A DNA stretch of 64,000 nt from Caldilineaceae bacterium. Its GTDB lineage: Bacteria; Chloroflexota; Anaerolineae; Caldilineales; Caldilineaceae. A model generated the notes under the pieces. It was not told where the DNA came from. It made no database searches and saw only the letters and a list, made by a program, of their open reading frames with translations. Both the position numbers and the translations under genes were made by a program. The stretch spans positions 62,001 through 126,000 of the forward strand of contig JAJEDJ010000030.1 of assembly GCA_022821545.1 (NCBI GenBank), given 5' to 3'. This document shows positions 10,306 through 21,300 of the stretch, in pieces; position 1 is the first letter of the stretch; every line of letters starts with the position of its first letter.

Positions 10306-13300
10306 ATGCCCCGCATATTCGACAACATCGACAGCGACCTCCGCGACGCCCTGGCCGAGACCCTGCAACACGCCCACCGCGCCGACTTCTGCGTCGGTTA
10401 CTTCAACCTGCGCGGCTGGAGCTCCATCGACAAGCACATTGAACCCTGGCCCGGCGGCGAAGGCAACTGCTGCCGCCTCCTCGTCGGTATGCAGAACCTC
10501 CCCCACGAAGAGCTGCGCCGCGCCCGCAGCCTCGCCCCAGCCGAAGACCAGCTCGACAACCAGGCCGCGCTCCGTCTCAAAAACAGACTGGCCGCGGAGT
10601 TCCGCGAGCAGCTCACCTTCGGCGCGCCCTCCAACCGGGACGAAGCCGGCCTGCGCCGGCTGTCAAAGCAACTCAAGGCAGGCAAGGTCGTCGTAAAGCT
10701 CTTTCTCGCCCACCCGCTCCACGCCAAGCTCTACCTGCTGCACCGTAAAGATCCCATCAATCCCATCGTCGGCTACCTCGGCAGCAGCAACCTCACCCAG
10801 GCCGGGCTTTCCCGTCAGGGCGAACTGAACGTCGACGTCCTCGACCATGACGCCTGTAGCAAGCTCGCCGCCTGGTTCGAAAAGCGCTGGAACGACCGCT
10901 GGTGCATCGACATCTCCGCAGAGCTTGCCGCCATCATCGACGAAAGCTGGGCGCGCGAAGAGCTTATCCCTCCCTACCACATCTACGTCAAGATCGCCTA
11001 CCATCTCTCACAGGAGGCACGCGCCGGCCTTACCGATTTCCGCATTCCCTCCGACTTCGGCAATACCTTACTCGACTTCCAGACCGCCGCCGTCAAGATC
11101 GCCGCCCACCATCTCAACAAGCGTGGCGGCGTCCTCATCGGCGATGTCGTCGGGCTTGGCAAAACCCTGATGGCCACCGCCCTCGCCCGCATCTTCGAGG
11201 ACGACTACGGTCTGGAAACACTTATCATCTGCCCCAAAAATCTCGTCCCCATGTGGGAAAACTACCGCGACGAGTACCGCCTCCGCGCCCGCGTGCTCTC
11301 CATCAGCCGCGCCATCAATGAACTGCCAGACATGCGCCGCTACCGCCTCCTCGTCATCGACGAGAGCCACAACCTGCGCAACCGCGAGGGCCGTACCTAC
11401 CGCGCCATTCACGAGTACATCAGAGAGAACGACTGTAAGTGCATTCTCCTCACCGCCACGCCCTACAACAAGACCTACCAGGACCTCTCCAGCCAGCTCC
11501 GCCTCTTCGTGCCCGAACACGATGACCTCGGCATCCGTCCTGAACGCCTATTGGCCGAGATCGGTGAGATCGGGTTCATCCAGAAGCACCAGGCCCCGCT
11601 CCGCTCGCTCGCTGCTTTTGAACAGTCCGAGCACGCCGACGACTGGCGCGAGCTGATGCGCCTCTACCTCGTCCGCCGCACGCGCAGCTTTATTCAGCAG
11701 AACTACGCCCAGACCGACCCGGAAGACGGGCGCAAGTTTCTTACCTTCGAGGACGGCAGCCGCTCCTACTTTCCAGTGCGCGTGCCGCGCACCGCGTCCT
11801 TCGATATCGACCAACAGTACGCTCGTCTTTTTGCCGATGACGTCGTTGACGACATGAACGCCCTTGAGCTGCCCCGCTACGGCCTCGGCAACTTCGTCGC
11901 AGCCTCGCCCGCCGACCCGCCGACGCAAACCGAGACCCAAATTCTGGGCGACCTCTCCCGCGCCGGCAAACGGCTTATGGGCTTCTGCCGCACTAACCTT
12001 CTTAAGCGCATGGAGAGCAGCGGACATGCCTTTCTGCTCTCGCTTGAGCGCCATATCCTGCGTAACTTCGTCTTCCTCCATGCCATCGAGACCGGCCAGC
12101 CGCTCCCCATCGGCGCCACCGACGCCGGTATGTTGGATACCCAGTCCTACGACAAGGACGCCGACGCCGCCATCAGCAATATCTTTGACCAGGAAGAAGA
12201 AGACACTCCGGCCGATCCGGTCGCACCCGTCCTCCTACGCACCGAAGATGAATTTCGCCAGCGCGCTGCCCAGGTTTACGACAGTTTTACCTCGCGCTAC
12301 CGCCGTCGCTTCCGTTGGCTCAGCCCACATCTCTTCACCGACGCCCTGCACCAACACCTGCGCTCCGACGCCGACACCCTGCGCGCCGTCCTCGAAAGGT
12401 TCGGCCAGTGGGACTCCGCTCAGGACGCCAAACTCGCCGCGCTGCGGCAAATCCTTATGGAGACCCATCCCGGCGAAAAAGTCCTCGTCTTTACCCAGTT
12501 CGCCGACACCGTTCAATACCTGGAAGAGCACCTCAAGGACGGCGGCGTTGCGCATCTTGCCGCTGTGACAGGCGGTTCGACCGACCCGACGCAACTAGCC
12601 TCGCGCTTCAGCCCCGTTGCCAACGGCAAGCGTGCCCAGGTATCGGCCGAACAGGAGCTGCGCGTCCTCATCTCCACAGACGTGCTCAGCGAAGGCCAGA
12701 ATCTCCAGGACTGCGCCATCGTCATCAACTACGACCTGCCTTGGGCCATCATCCGCCTCATCCAGCGCGCCGGCCGCGTCGACCGCATCGGCCAGCAGGC
12801 GCGCGATATCCTCTGCTACTCCTTTCTCCCCGCCGAGGGCATCGAAAAGTTGATCCGCCTCCGCGCCCGTGTGCGCACTCGCCTCAACCAGAACGCCGAA
12901 GTCGTCGGCACCGATGAGGCCTTTTTCGAAGACGAAGACACCCGCGCCGTCCACGATCTTTACAACGAGCAGGCCGGCATCCTCGACGGCGACGACGATA
13001 CCGAAGTCGATCTCGCCTCCTTCGCTTACCAGATCTGGAACAACGCCACCGACGGCAACTCCGCCCTCAAGAAGGCGATCGAAGAGATGCCCGCCGTCGT
13101 CCACTCGTCCAAAGCCAACCAGCCGGTGCTGGCGCGGCCCGATGGCGCACTCGTCTACATGCGTACGGCCCAGGATCTCGACGCTCTCGTCTGGCTCGAC
13201 CGTGACGGCGGCAGCGTTACCGAGAGCCAGTTCGAGATACTGCGCGCGGCCCATTGCCGACCCGATACGCCCGCATTGGCCCGCCATGAGACGCACCATG

Positions 13301-13671
13301 ATCTGGTCCGCCAGGCCGCACAGCAGGTTGCCAGCCACGAAAAGCAGGTCGGCGGCCAGTTGGGCCGCCCATCCGGCGCCCGCTTCCGTACCTATGAACG
13401 TCTCAAGCGCTATGCCGAAACCGTAACTGGCCAGCTTATCTCTGAGCCGCTGCGTCGGGCGATCGACGATATCTACAGCCATCCCCTGCGCCAGACCGCG
13501 GTCGACACGCTCAACCGCCAACTGCGCAGCGGAATCTCCGACGACGATCTGGCCTATCTGGTCGTCGAACTGCGTGAGGACGACCGTCTTTGCATTGTCC
13601 ACGCCGAAGAGGGGCGCCGTGATCCAAACATTATCTGCTCAATGGGCCTCATCGGGCCGGAGGAAGATTGA
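10306..13671 (+). CDS. PLD-like domain fused to SNF2-family helicase (restriction/defence)
   Basis: 1121 residues. An N-terminal phospholipase-D-like domain (about 1-190) carries HAKLYLLH near residue 139 and GSSNLTQAGL. A superfamily 2 SNF2-type motor follows: Walker A VVGLGKTLMATALA (about 282-295), DESHNLRN (about 351), LLTATPYNKT, and C-terminal helicase motifs ISTDVLSEGQNLQ and QRAGRVDRIGQ. A charged helical tail ends the protein. The methylase starts 2 bases after its stop, so the pair is one translationally coupled operon. Such pairs act as ATP-dependent restriction systems; DISARM DrmD is a related helicase, but drmA, drmB and drmC are absent here. Third codon positions are strongly C-rich. 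Confidence 0.88.
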   Translation: MPRIFDNIDSDLRDALAETLQHAHRADFCVGYFNLRGWSSIDKHIEPWPGGEGNCCRLLVGMQNLPHEELRRARSLAPAEDQLDNQAALRLKNRLAAEFREQLTFGAPSNRDEAGLRRLSKQLKAGKVVVKLFLAHPLHAKLYLLHRKDPINPIVGYLGSSNLTQAGLSRQGELNVDVLDHDACSKLAAWFEKRWNDRWCIDISAELAAIIDESWAREELIPPYHIYVKIAYHLSQEARAGLTDFRIPSDFGNTLLDFQTAAVKIAAHHLNKRGGVLIGDVVGLGKTLMATALARIFEDDYGLETLIICPKNLVPMWENYRDEYRLRARVLSISRAINELPDMRRYRLLVIDESHNLRNREGRTYRAIHEYIRENDCKCILLTATPYNKTYQDLSSQLRLFVPEHDDLGIRPERLLAEIGEIGFIQKHQAPLRSLAAFEQSEHADDWRELMRLYLVRRTRSFIQQNYAQTDPEDGRKFLTFEDGSRSYFPVRVPRTASFDIDQQYARLFADDVVDDMNALELPRYGLGNFVAASPADPPTQTETQILGDLSRAGKRLMGFCRTNLLKRMESSGHAFLLSLERHILRNFVFLHAIETGQPLPIGATDAGMLDTQSYDKDADAAISNIFDQEEEDTPADPVAPVLLRTEDEFRQRAAQVYDSFTSRYRRRFRWLSPHLFTDALHQHLRSDADTLRAVLERFGQWDSAQDAKLAALRQILMETHPGEKVLVFTQFADTVQYLEEHLKDGGVAHLAAVTGGSTDPTQLASRFSPVANGKRAQVSAEQELRVLISTDVLSEGQNLQDCAIVINYDLPWAIIRLIQRAGRVDRIGQQARDILCYSFLPAEGIEKLIRLRARVRTRLNQNAEVVGTDEAFFEDEDTRAVHDLYNEQAGILDGDDDTEVDLASFAYQIWNNATDGNSALKKAIEEMPAVVHSSKANQPVLARPDGALVYMRTAQDLDALVWLDRDGGSVTESQFEILRAAHCRPDTPALARHETHHDLVRQAAQQVASHEKQVGGQLGRPSGARFRTYERLKRYAETVTGQLISEPLRRAIDDIYSHPLRQTAVDTLNRQLRSGISDDDLAYLVVELREDDRLCIVHAEEGRRDPNIICSMGLIGPEED

Positions 13672-13673
13672 CC

Positions 13674-16600
13674 ATGCCCACAACCCTCGACCGCGTTAAG
13701 GTCAAACAATACCTCGATGATTTCGATCTTCGCTCCCTCTTTACTCAGGAACTTGGCTGGGACTATGGCGGCAGCGACACCGAAGTTTCCGTCAAAGATC
13801 GCGCCTACCCCCTACAGGCTATAGCCCACAAGCGCGGCATGGTCGCCTACCAGTATCTCGCCCAGCCCGGCGAAGAGCTTCCCGACCATCCCACCCGCCA
13901 GCAGATCGAAAGAAGGGTCGCCAGGCAGGTGCGCGAGCATATCATTATCTTCGCCAATCACGACCGCACCACCCAGTACTGGCTCTGGGTCAAGCGCGAA
14001 CCGGGCAGGCCGGACCGCCCGCGCACCCATATCTACCGTTCCTACCAGAGCGGCGAACCCCTCATCCAGAAGTTGGAAAGGATTGTCTTCACACTCGAAG
14101 ACGAGGCTGACCTCTCGATCGTAGACGTCACAGGCCACGTACTCGCTGCCTTCGACGTCGAACAGGTCACCAAACGCTTCTACGACCGTTTCAAGAGCGA
14201 ACATCAGGACTTTCTTGACTTCATTGAGGGTATAGCGGAGGTGGCCGACCGCGAATGGTACGCCTCGCTGATGCTCAACCGCATGATGTTCATCTATTTC
14301 ATCCAAAAACGCGGCTTCCTCGACAACAACTCCAACTACCTGCGTGACCGCCTCCACACCGTGCGCCAGCAGCACGGAGCCGACAGGTTCGATGGCTTCT
14401 ACCGTCTCTTCCTGTTGAGCTTGTTCCACGAGGGGTTGGGTAAGCCCGAATCCGAACGTGACGCGGAATTGGTGGCTGAGCTCGGTCAGGTTCCATACCT
14501 CAACGGTGGCCTTTTCGACGTCCACGATCTGGAGCACAACTACCCGGACATCACTATTCCCGACGAAGCATTCGAGAAGATCTTCGCCTTCTTCGACGCC
14601 TATCAGTGGCATCTCGACGACCGACCGCTGCGCAACGATAACGAGATTAACCCCGACGTACTCGGCTACATCTTTGAAAAATACATCAACCAGAAGCAGA
14701 TGGGAGCCTACTACACCAAGGAGGACATCACAGGCTACATCAGCCGCAACACCATCATCCCCTTCCTCTTCGACCGGGCGAAGAAGGAGTGCTCAATCGC
14801 CTTCCAACCAGGCAAGGGCGTATGGCGACTGCTCCAGGAGGACCCCGACAGCTACTTCTACGCGGCCGTCCGTCACGGCATCACCTACGACATCCACAAC
14901 AACAAGGAATTGGCCGTCGTACAGGAGTTGCCGGCCGGCATCGCCGCCGGACTAGACGACGTCGCCCAGCGCGGCAGCTGGAACGAACCCGCCCCGAAAG
15001 AATACGCCCTCTCCACCGAGACCTGGCGCGAGCATGTCGCCCGCCGCCGTCGATACGAAGAGATCCATGCCAAGCTGGAGGCCGGCGAGGTCACGTCGAT
15101 CAACGACCTCATCACCTACAACCTCAATATCGAAAAGTTCGCCCTGGACGTAATAGCCAACAGCGAAGGGTCCGAACTGGTGAGCGCCTTCTGGAAAGCC
15201 CTTGCCAGCGTCTCCGTACTCGACCCCACCTGCGGCTCCGGCGCCTTCCTCTTCGCTGCCCTCAACATCCTCGAACCCCTCTACTCCGCCTGCCTTGAAG
15301 CCATGGAAGGCTTTCTCGACGACCTGGAACGCTCGCGGCGCAAGCACAGCCCCCGGAAGCTGAGCAATTTCAAGGCGGTGATAAAGGAAGTTGACAAGCA
15401 CGCCAGCAAGGAATACTTCATTCTCAAGTCGATCATCATCAGCAATCTCTACGGCGTCGACATCATGGAAGAGGCCGTAGAGATCTGCAAGCTGCGCCTC
15501 TTCCTCAAGCTCGTCGCCCAGCTTGAGACCTACGACCAGATCGAGCCGCTCCCCGACATCGACTTTAATGTCCGCGCCGGCAACACCCTCGTAGGATTCA
15601 CGACGCTACAGGAAATAAAGGACGCCGCTGAAAAAACACCGGTCGCACGCGGCAGTGAGACACCGGCCACACAAGACAGAATGATCTATGCCGAGGAAGA
15701 AGCCAAACTGGACCGCATTGACGAGGACGCCGAACTGGCCGCCCGCTCCTTTAGGAAGTTCCGCGAAATGCAGACCGATTATGGTATGGACGCCGGCGAC
15801 TTTGCCGATGCAAAGCTCGATCTGCGCGAGCGACTGGACGCGTTGCGCGCCGAACTCGACCGCTATCTGGCCAGCGAATACAGCGTCCGCGAGGGGGATG
15901 ATGCGGCATTCAGGCAGTGGCGGGCCAGCCACCAGCCCTTTCACTGGTTCGTCGAGTTTTACGGCATCATGCACAACGGCGGTTTCGATGTGATCGTCGG
16001 CAATCCACCGTATGTTTCGACAAAGAAAATCCCATACAGAATGCTGGGGCCGTCAGACACAAAGATTCCCGACATCTATGGTCACATTTTGCTGAAGTCT
16101 CTGGCGCTCACGAAACGCGGCGGACGAACTGGAATGATTATTCCCCTTTCCATTACCTTTAGTGGTGGCTTCAAAACTATTCGTCAAGAGCTATGCGACT
16201 GGGGAGAGGCTTGGTTCTCGTCTTATGACAACATTCCGGCAGCACTGTTTGCGGGCGTCAGCCAACGTTGCACGATCTGGATTGGCAGCCGCGTTCCATC
16301 TGAGACGTTTGTTGCTCCTATGTACCGATGGCGCGCCGTCTCTCGAAAACATCTCTTGCCAAATCTGTCGTACGTTCCAGTGAGAAATCGTCTAGATGTT
16401 GGAGCATCAGGACTGCCAAAGCTCGCAAGCGGCTTCCAAGAAGCCACGTTAAGTGCCATTCTTGCTTCAAGTCCTTCGAGATTTAGAACAGTTATTGACA
16501 CAGGCAAGGGCACACACGCATTGGGTTTCTCGCAGACGGCCCGAAACTTTGTTTCGGTTTTTCTCGAAGATCCGCCAAACATTGATGCAACTTCGCTCAT

Positions 16601-17195
16601 CAATGTTGCTTCTTCTGTAAACGGAAACTTGAGCTTGAACAACAGCTCGGACAGATTTGCGGCTCTGGCTGCCACGGCAGGGGAACTTTTTTTCTGGTAT
16701 TGGATTGTTCGGGGCGATGGATTTCATGTAACCAGCTTCTTGGTTCGTGATTATCTCACTACATTGGAACATCTATCTCCTGCTCACTATAGGCTACTCA
16801 CACGACTTGGCCATTTGCTCCATACTGAACGAAACAGGTGGTTAGTATTCAAGAAGAACGCAGGGAAATATGTAGGTAACTACAACTATCGAGGAGCTTT
16901 CCGCATAACGAGGAGAGCCGATCTCTTGATTATGAATGGCTTGTCCAGGAATCGAGAAGAGGCTCTTGATATCTTCGATTATGTTCAGCGAATACTGGCA
17001 ATCAACAAACATGCCGGGGAAAAGGGAATCCCAGCGGAAGTAAAAGCTATGTTTCCCGCCCCGCAATCGGAATCTGACAGCGCTTCTCAGGTCTTCACGG
17101 AGACTGATTCGAAGTTAAGCAAGGGATATCGCTTCTTGCAAGAAGAGTTGGATTTCATTTTTAACTACGACGTCAAGTATGTTACTGGACAGTGA
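13674..17195 (+). CDS. Eco57I-like N6-adenine DNA methylase, possibly a type IIG-like RM protein
   Basis: 1173 residues from ATG at 13674, with GGAGGAAG 7 bases upstream. The N-terminal 300 residues (LFTQELGWDYGGSD, AIAHKRGMVAYQY, EHIIIFANHD) are those of Eco57I-type restriction-methylation proteins, followed by NRMMFIYFIQKRGFLDNN and GAYYTKEDITGYI. AdoMet motif I is LDPTCGSGAFLFAAL (near residue 520) and catalytic motif IV is NPPY at about 777-780. The C-terminal 400 residues should hold the target recognition domain. Codon usage shifts sharply right at NPPY (about 15998): upstream is C-ending and GC-rich, downstream is much richer in A and T, as if the recognition half came from another source. 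It pairs with the helicase at 10306. Confidence 0.88.
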   Translation: MPTTLDRVKVKQYLDDFDLRSLFTQELGWDYGGSDTEVSVKDRAYPLQAIAHKRGMVAYQYLAQPGEELPDHPTRQQIERRVARQVREHIIIFANHDRTTQYWLWVKREPGRPDRPRTHIYRSYQSGEPLIQKLERIVFTLEDEADLSIVDVTGHVLAAFDVEQVTKRFYDRFKSEHQDFLDFIEGIAEVADREWYASLMLNRMMFIYFIQKRGFLDNNSNYLRDRLHTVRQQHGADRFDGFYRLFLLSLFHEGLGKPESERDAELVAELGQVPYLNGGLFDVHDLEHNYPDITIPDEAFEKIFAFFDAYQWHLDDRPLRNDNEINPDVLGYIFEKYINQKQMGAYYTKEDITGYISRNTIIPFLFDRAKKECSIAFQPGKGVWRLLQEDPDSYFYAAVRHGITYDIHNNKELAVVQELPAGIAAGLDDVAQRGSWNEPAPKEYALSTETWREHVARRRRYEEIHAKLEAGEVTSINDLITYNLNIEKFALDVIANSEGSELVSAFWKALASVSVLDPTCGSGAFLFAALNILEPLYSACLEAMEGFLDDLERSRRKHSPRKLSNFKAVIKEVDKHASKEYFILKSIIISNLYGVDIMEEAVEICKLRLFLKLVAQLETYDQIEPLPDIDFNVRAGNTLVGFTTLQEIKDAAEKTPVARGSETPATQDRMIYAEEEAKLDRIDEDAELAARSFRKFREMQTDYGMDAGDFADAKLDLRERLDALRAELDRYLASEYSVREGDDAAFRQWRASHQPFHWFVEFYGIMHNGGFDVIVGNPPYVSTKKIPYRMLGPSDTKIPDIYGHILLKSLALTKRGGRTGMIIPLSITFSGGFKTIRQELCDWGEAWFSSYDNIPAALFAGVSQRCTIWIGSRVPSETFVAPMYRWRAVSRKHLLPNLSYVPVRNRLDVGASGLPKLASGFQEATLSAILASSPSRFRTVIDTGKGTHALGFSQTARNFVSVFLEDPPNIDATSLINVASSVNGNLSLNNSSDRFAALAATAGELFFWYWIVRGDGFHVTSFLVRDYLTTLEHLSPAHYRLLTRLGHLLHTERNRWLVFKKNAGKYVGNYNYRGAFRITRRADLLIMNGLSRNREEALDIFDYVQRILAINKHAGEKGIPAEVKAMFPAPQSESDSASQVFTETDSKLSKGYRFLQEELDFIFNYDVKYVTGQ

Positions 17196-17283
17196 GGGTT
17201 AGAGCATAAGAAAGTCGCTTCCGCAGCTCGAGAAGTCTTGCGTTATTGAGAAGAGAATTGCGGCTGCACAGTTAGGAGGCCAG

Positions 17284-18153
17284 ATGGGTTCTAATTTTCC
17301 CAGACGAAATCATTACATAGCACAGATGATAGTTCGAAATTTTGCGGACGACAGCCGACGTCTCCACATGCTAGACAAGGAACGAGGCAAACAATACAAG
17401 GTTAAGGCACAGAATGCCTTCGTGGAAAAAAGACGTTATGTCCGGTACCGCGACGGAGGACGGCAGGATGACTTCGCAGTTGAGGAGCAACTCAGCAAAA
17501 TCGAGAGCGCCGCAGCACCTGCGCTAAGGAAAATGGTGAAATCTGCAAGGGAAGGGGATTACCCCAAACTCACCCTTAACCATTGGTATGCTTGGAAGCA
17601 GTTCTTCTTTACGTCCCTTCTCCGCACACCCCAACACGCCACCCGCATATTGAGTGAGCTTGCCTCTGAACAAGCCTTGGATGAAGCAATCAATCACGTG
17701 CTCCAGGAAGGAGGCTTTCCTGCCCTCGACAGAAGGGCATATGACTTAAACCCGCATTGGGCCAACGTAAAAGAAATGGCCAGGCACAACAATTTGGCAA
17801 CTCTCGCCGCTGGTTTGCCTCCCCAAGTAAACAGCGAGTTAAGACGCTACAGTCGCCAAGTCGGCTTGCTGGTTGGCTTCATTCGGGATTCTAGCACTGC
17901 ATTCATATTGGGAAGTTGCGGCCCCGTCGTAATCCCTTCTCAGGCGGAGAATGACTCACTGGCGGGAACGTGGTTTCCCATATCCTATGACGTTGCTATC
18001 AGTCTTACGGCGTTTCCTGATAGGGAGTACTTGCTGCCACTTGGACCGGCGGAACTTCAGAAAATCAACAGTGCTTCGTATGAACAGAGCGAGATTATCG
18101 CTGCACGGTCCAAATCACAACTGCAACCATTCATGCAGAAAACCTCGAATTAA
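17284..18153 (+). CDS. DUF4238 protein
   Basis: 289 residues, strong AGGAGG site 7 bases before ATG. The start NFPRRNHYIAQMIVRNFAD matches the DUF4238 opening (R-x-HY-x-x-x-x-x-x-x-F), followed by VEKRRYV and the helical core around LRKMVKSAREGDYP and WYAWKQFFFTSLLRTPQ. The function of the family is unknown; members are frequent in defence and mobile regions. It lies 88 bases after the methylase on the same strand and could be an accessory gene of that system. Composition is AT-richer than the helicase but like the methylase C-terminus, hinting that both came in together. Confidence 0.75.
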   Translation: MGSNFPRRNHYIAQMIVRNFADDSRRLHMLDKERGKQYKVKAQNAFVEKRRYVRYRDGGRQDDFAVEEQLSKIESAAAPALRKMVKSAREGDYPKLTLNHWYAWKQFFFTSLLRTPQHATRILSELASEQALDEAINHVLQEGGFPALDRRAYDLNPHWANVKEMARHNNLATLAAGLPPQVNSELRRYSRQVGLLVGFIRDSSTAFILGSCGPVVIPSQAENDSLAGTWFPISYDVAISLTAFPDREYLLPLGPAELQKINSASYEQSEIIAARSKSQLQPFMQKTSN

Positions 18154-18170
18154 CTTGACCACGGAGTATG

Positions 18171-18250
18171 GTGAGCCCCAAACTTTGGACCACATGATGG
18201 GAAAAATAGAGTGCATCCAGACGGGTGAACCCGGCCCTGATTAGAACGGG
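18171..18250 (-). repeat. Degenerate end of an IS3-like element
   Basis: GCCCCAAACTTTGGACCAC at about 18174 and the next 60 bases align with the end at 27676 (shared words TGGACCACA, GGGAAAA, GCATCCAGACGGGTG against ACATCCAGATGGGTG). It is one terminus without any transposase, between the DUF4238 gene and the reverse transcriptase. Confidence 0.6.
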
Positions 18251-18309
18251 TAGGGTCGCTATTCCGGCTTGAAGTTCACTCGATAAATCCTTTCTTCACC
18301 CTGAAATCA

Positions 18310-21300
18310 CTATAGGCCTGCTGGCGGGCTTTTCCAAACCGGATCCTTTTCCCGTGGACCGTCTCTCTTGACAAGCTGTCGACGGTCTAACACCTTGCCT
18401 ATGTCCTCAATCTCAAAAAATGCAATCGATGCCTGTGGCTGCCCATGTAAGTGAAAAATCTGTCTCTTGAACTGATCGTGAACAGGCCAATAGGCATTGC
18501 TGCCTCCGTACAGTCCATTGTTTACGACGACTACATGTTGGAACATATGATAATTTAGCGCATGCGCCATCTGATCAAAGGTGCCGACATCTTTGTTGAA
18601 GGAGGGGATCGCGAATACATCTGATTCGTACCGCAGATCGGCAGCCAAATTGAGGTCGGTGGCGTCATAGCAAACAGCCGCCGACAGCCACAGTGGTCTC
18701 ATATCGGTCTCGCTCCATGGGTAGCCAATCAACCACTGGCATGGTCGAAAGCCATCCACATCATATTTTTTCTCCGTGGGAGCAAGATGGAGTTTACCCT
18801 GCCGCCGAGTCAGGATCTGTAGTCCCTGCTCTTCGGGCTGCTTGGGCAGGATCCATAATGCAGAATTAACTGGTTGTCTATCATGAAGTAACTTCTGATA
18901 GGTAAGACCGGCCAAAACAATCGACTTGAATTTCTGCGCGAATGGTATCAAATGTGTTTTCACGTCATTCGGATGGACGGCTAACTCTGGCAAAATAAGC
19001 CAGTCAAGGCGGCCGTCGTCCTCTAAATGTGTCTTGCGCAGGTAGAGCATTTTCTTCACCGCTTCAAGTGCGGCTGATAGGTGGTTGCGGTGTCTTCTGC
19101 GAATCTCAGGTTGTGAAAAAGTAATGTCACAGTTGTCGAAATCCTTGTCCTGTGGCACGACCGTTTGCACTACACAACCGCGTAAAGATCGAGTCTTGGC
19201 TCTTTGTGTGGGCCAATCCGCAATCATGGGCATCATAAGAGTTTGGGTCGCAGCCCCCCTCTGTTTTTCAAGAGATTCAATCCGATCCTTGATTTTCCGC
19301 AATGATTTACTGATCCCCTCTTTGATCCACTCAAAGTCAGCAGGCGTTCTGCAACCGGGCCAGCGGAGAAGCGTCAGCAGAAATCGTTCCATCCAGTCGG
19401 TAATGGGTAGCCAGTCATCACCGAATGCCGACTGACCGTTGTATAGGCCATAGATCCGTTGGTGCCAGTGACTCCGAACTGGCCTGTAGGTCGCGTGATG
19501 GACTTTCCAATACTCGGGTCCTACGAAGGCGGTAAAATCTGGCCGCCGGGTAAGGATGAAACGTAAGAGAAACCCCAACTGGAACCGCCAACGGTCATCT
19601 GGTTCGCACCACTCTGGAGGCTGATAAAGCGCACTCGTGGGAAGAGGTTGACTCACAGACACATCTAACTCCGAAACGCTAACGATGTCACCATCGTCTT
19701 CCAATCTTACACTTACACTCCCAGGAGGGATTACTTTGTCCTGAAGTTCTTTCTGGAGACGAAGTCTCTTCAAAAACGAAACCGCGAAGCGTAGAATAGA
19801 GAGCTCATTTCTCAATGGGCTCACAGCAGCCGTGCCCAATACTGTCTCCGCAAGACTCCGAAGGCCAGTTCCTGTCACACGGTTCTCAAGGCACAAACTG
19901 TCTTTGACGCCTGCCGATAAACCTTCGTCAAAGTTTAGGTCAGCATTTCTGAGTTCAAGGGCGAACGACGGATCCATCTCTGCAATTGCGTTTTTGCGTT
20001 CTGCCGTCAATCCCCAACGAATCAATTCAGCGGATTTGTCGGCATCCAATATCGCGCGGCGAGCAACTACCGATAGCGTCGCGAATTCCGAACTGCTGAG
20101 GTTGCTACTCTCCCCCCGAAGAAACAGTATAAGCTTGTGGTACTCCATTAACTCTGCTTTTCGACTTGCGCGCTTATTCGGTGCTGCGGCAGGGGCAAAG
20201 CAGGCAAGGAAAAGAAGCGCTTGCTGTCGGAGATACCACGGGATAGTCGTCAGCTTGGGCGAAGCTAGTTTTGCCGCTTCTGCACACAGGATTTCCCTGT
20301 ACCTTCTGGGGTCGGCGACTTCTGGGAGGCAATCCTTGTCGTCTACGATACTGGTTTCCGTTGCGCCTCTTCGCAAGACCTCGGAGAGACAGTACCAAGC
20401 GACTTGTCTCTTTTTCCGGCTCTGTTGGCCTTCACTGGTGTAAATGTAGGGTCTCAACAACCTGAGGACTTCCTTCAAAATCTCGGGATCGGGCCAAATG
20501 TCTAGTCCGACCCATAAGAGCCGAACATTCGAGGGATCTTCTATCCATCGCTCGATTATTCGGAGAGCAAATTCCTTTGCGTCTTCATCAAGTTCCTGCC
20601 GACTATGGGGTCCTACGACATTTAAGAAGAGTTCAGACTCGCTAGGAATGTCTTCAGATTCAGCATCAGCTTTTTCAGGCTCGCTGGCGGACCGTCTGTC
20701 TTCAAAGAGAGGTCTGATGAAGCGATAAGTCGTGCGAAAGCGGTTTGCCGCAAACCTAGCAACCCTCTCTTCACGCACATCGGATTTCGGAGAGAAGTCC
20801 CAACCGCTATCAGATTGCGTTCGGTCCAAATCCTGCTGTGACCGAACCAGACCTTGGATCATATCCAGGAGAACCCACCCTTCGGCAATACCAAATGGAC
20901 CGGACACTGCTTCCTGAATACGCTTCATCCTTTCACTTTGCCGCACAATTGGTCGTTGGGACGCACCGAACTCCACAGCCTCTGTCTTCTTTTCGGATAT
21001 TAAGAGCCCTTTAGCCTCGCTGTTTAGTAAGCTTTGAAGCCACTTCTCTGCGGCGATTCTGCATTCATCTGCATCACGATCTGATGTTACGACTAAACGC
21101 AAATCGTCGACATATCGGCAGGCATCTTCAAGGCCAATTCCGCTTTCGATATTTAGTTCGAACTTGCTCCTGAGCTGTTGGTCGAAGGACAAAAGAACCA
21201 CATTGGCAAAAAACCCCGCGGCAACCAAGCCTTGAGGAAGCGCCACTCGCGTGAAATCATCAAGGTCCGAATGCTTGGCGTATTTCTCGATGTCATCCTC

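Noticed and set aside
10306-17195. Complete DISARM or BREX system
   Set aside because: No drmA, drmB, drmC, brxC or pglZ homologue is present; only a helicase and a methylase are seen.
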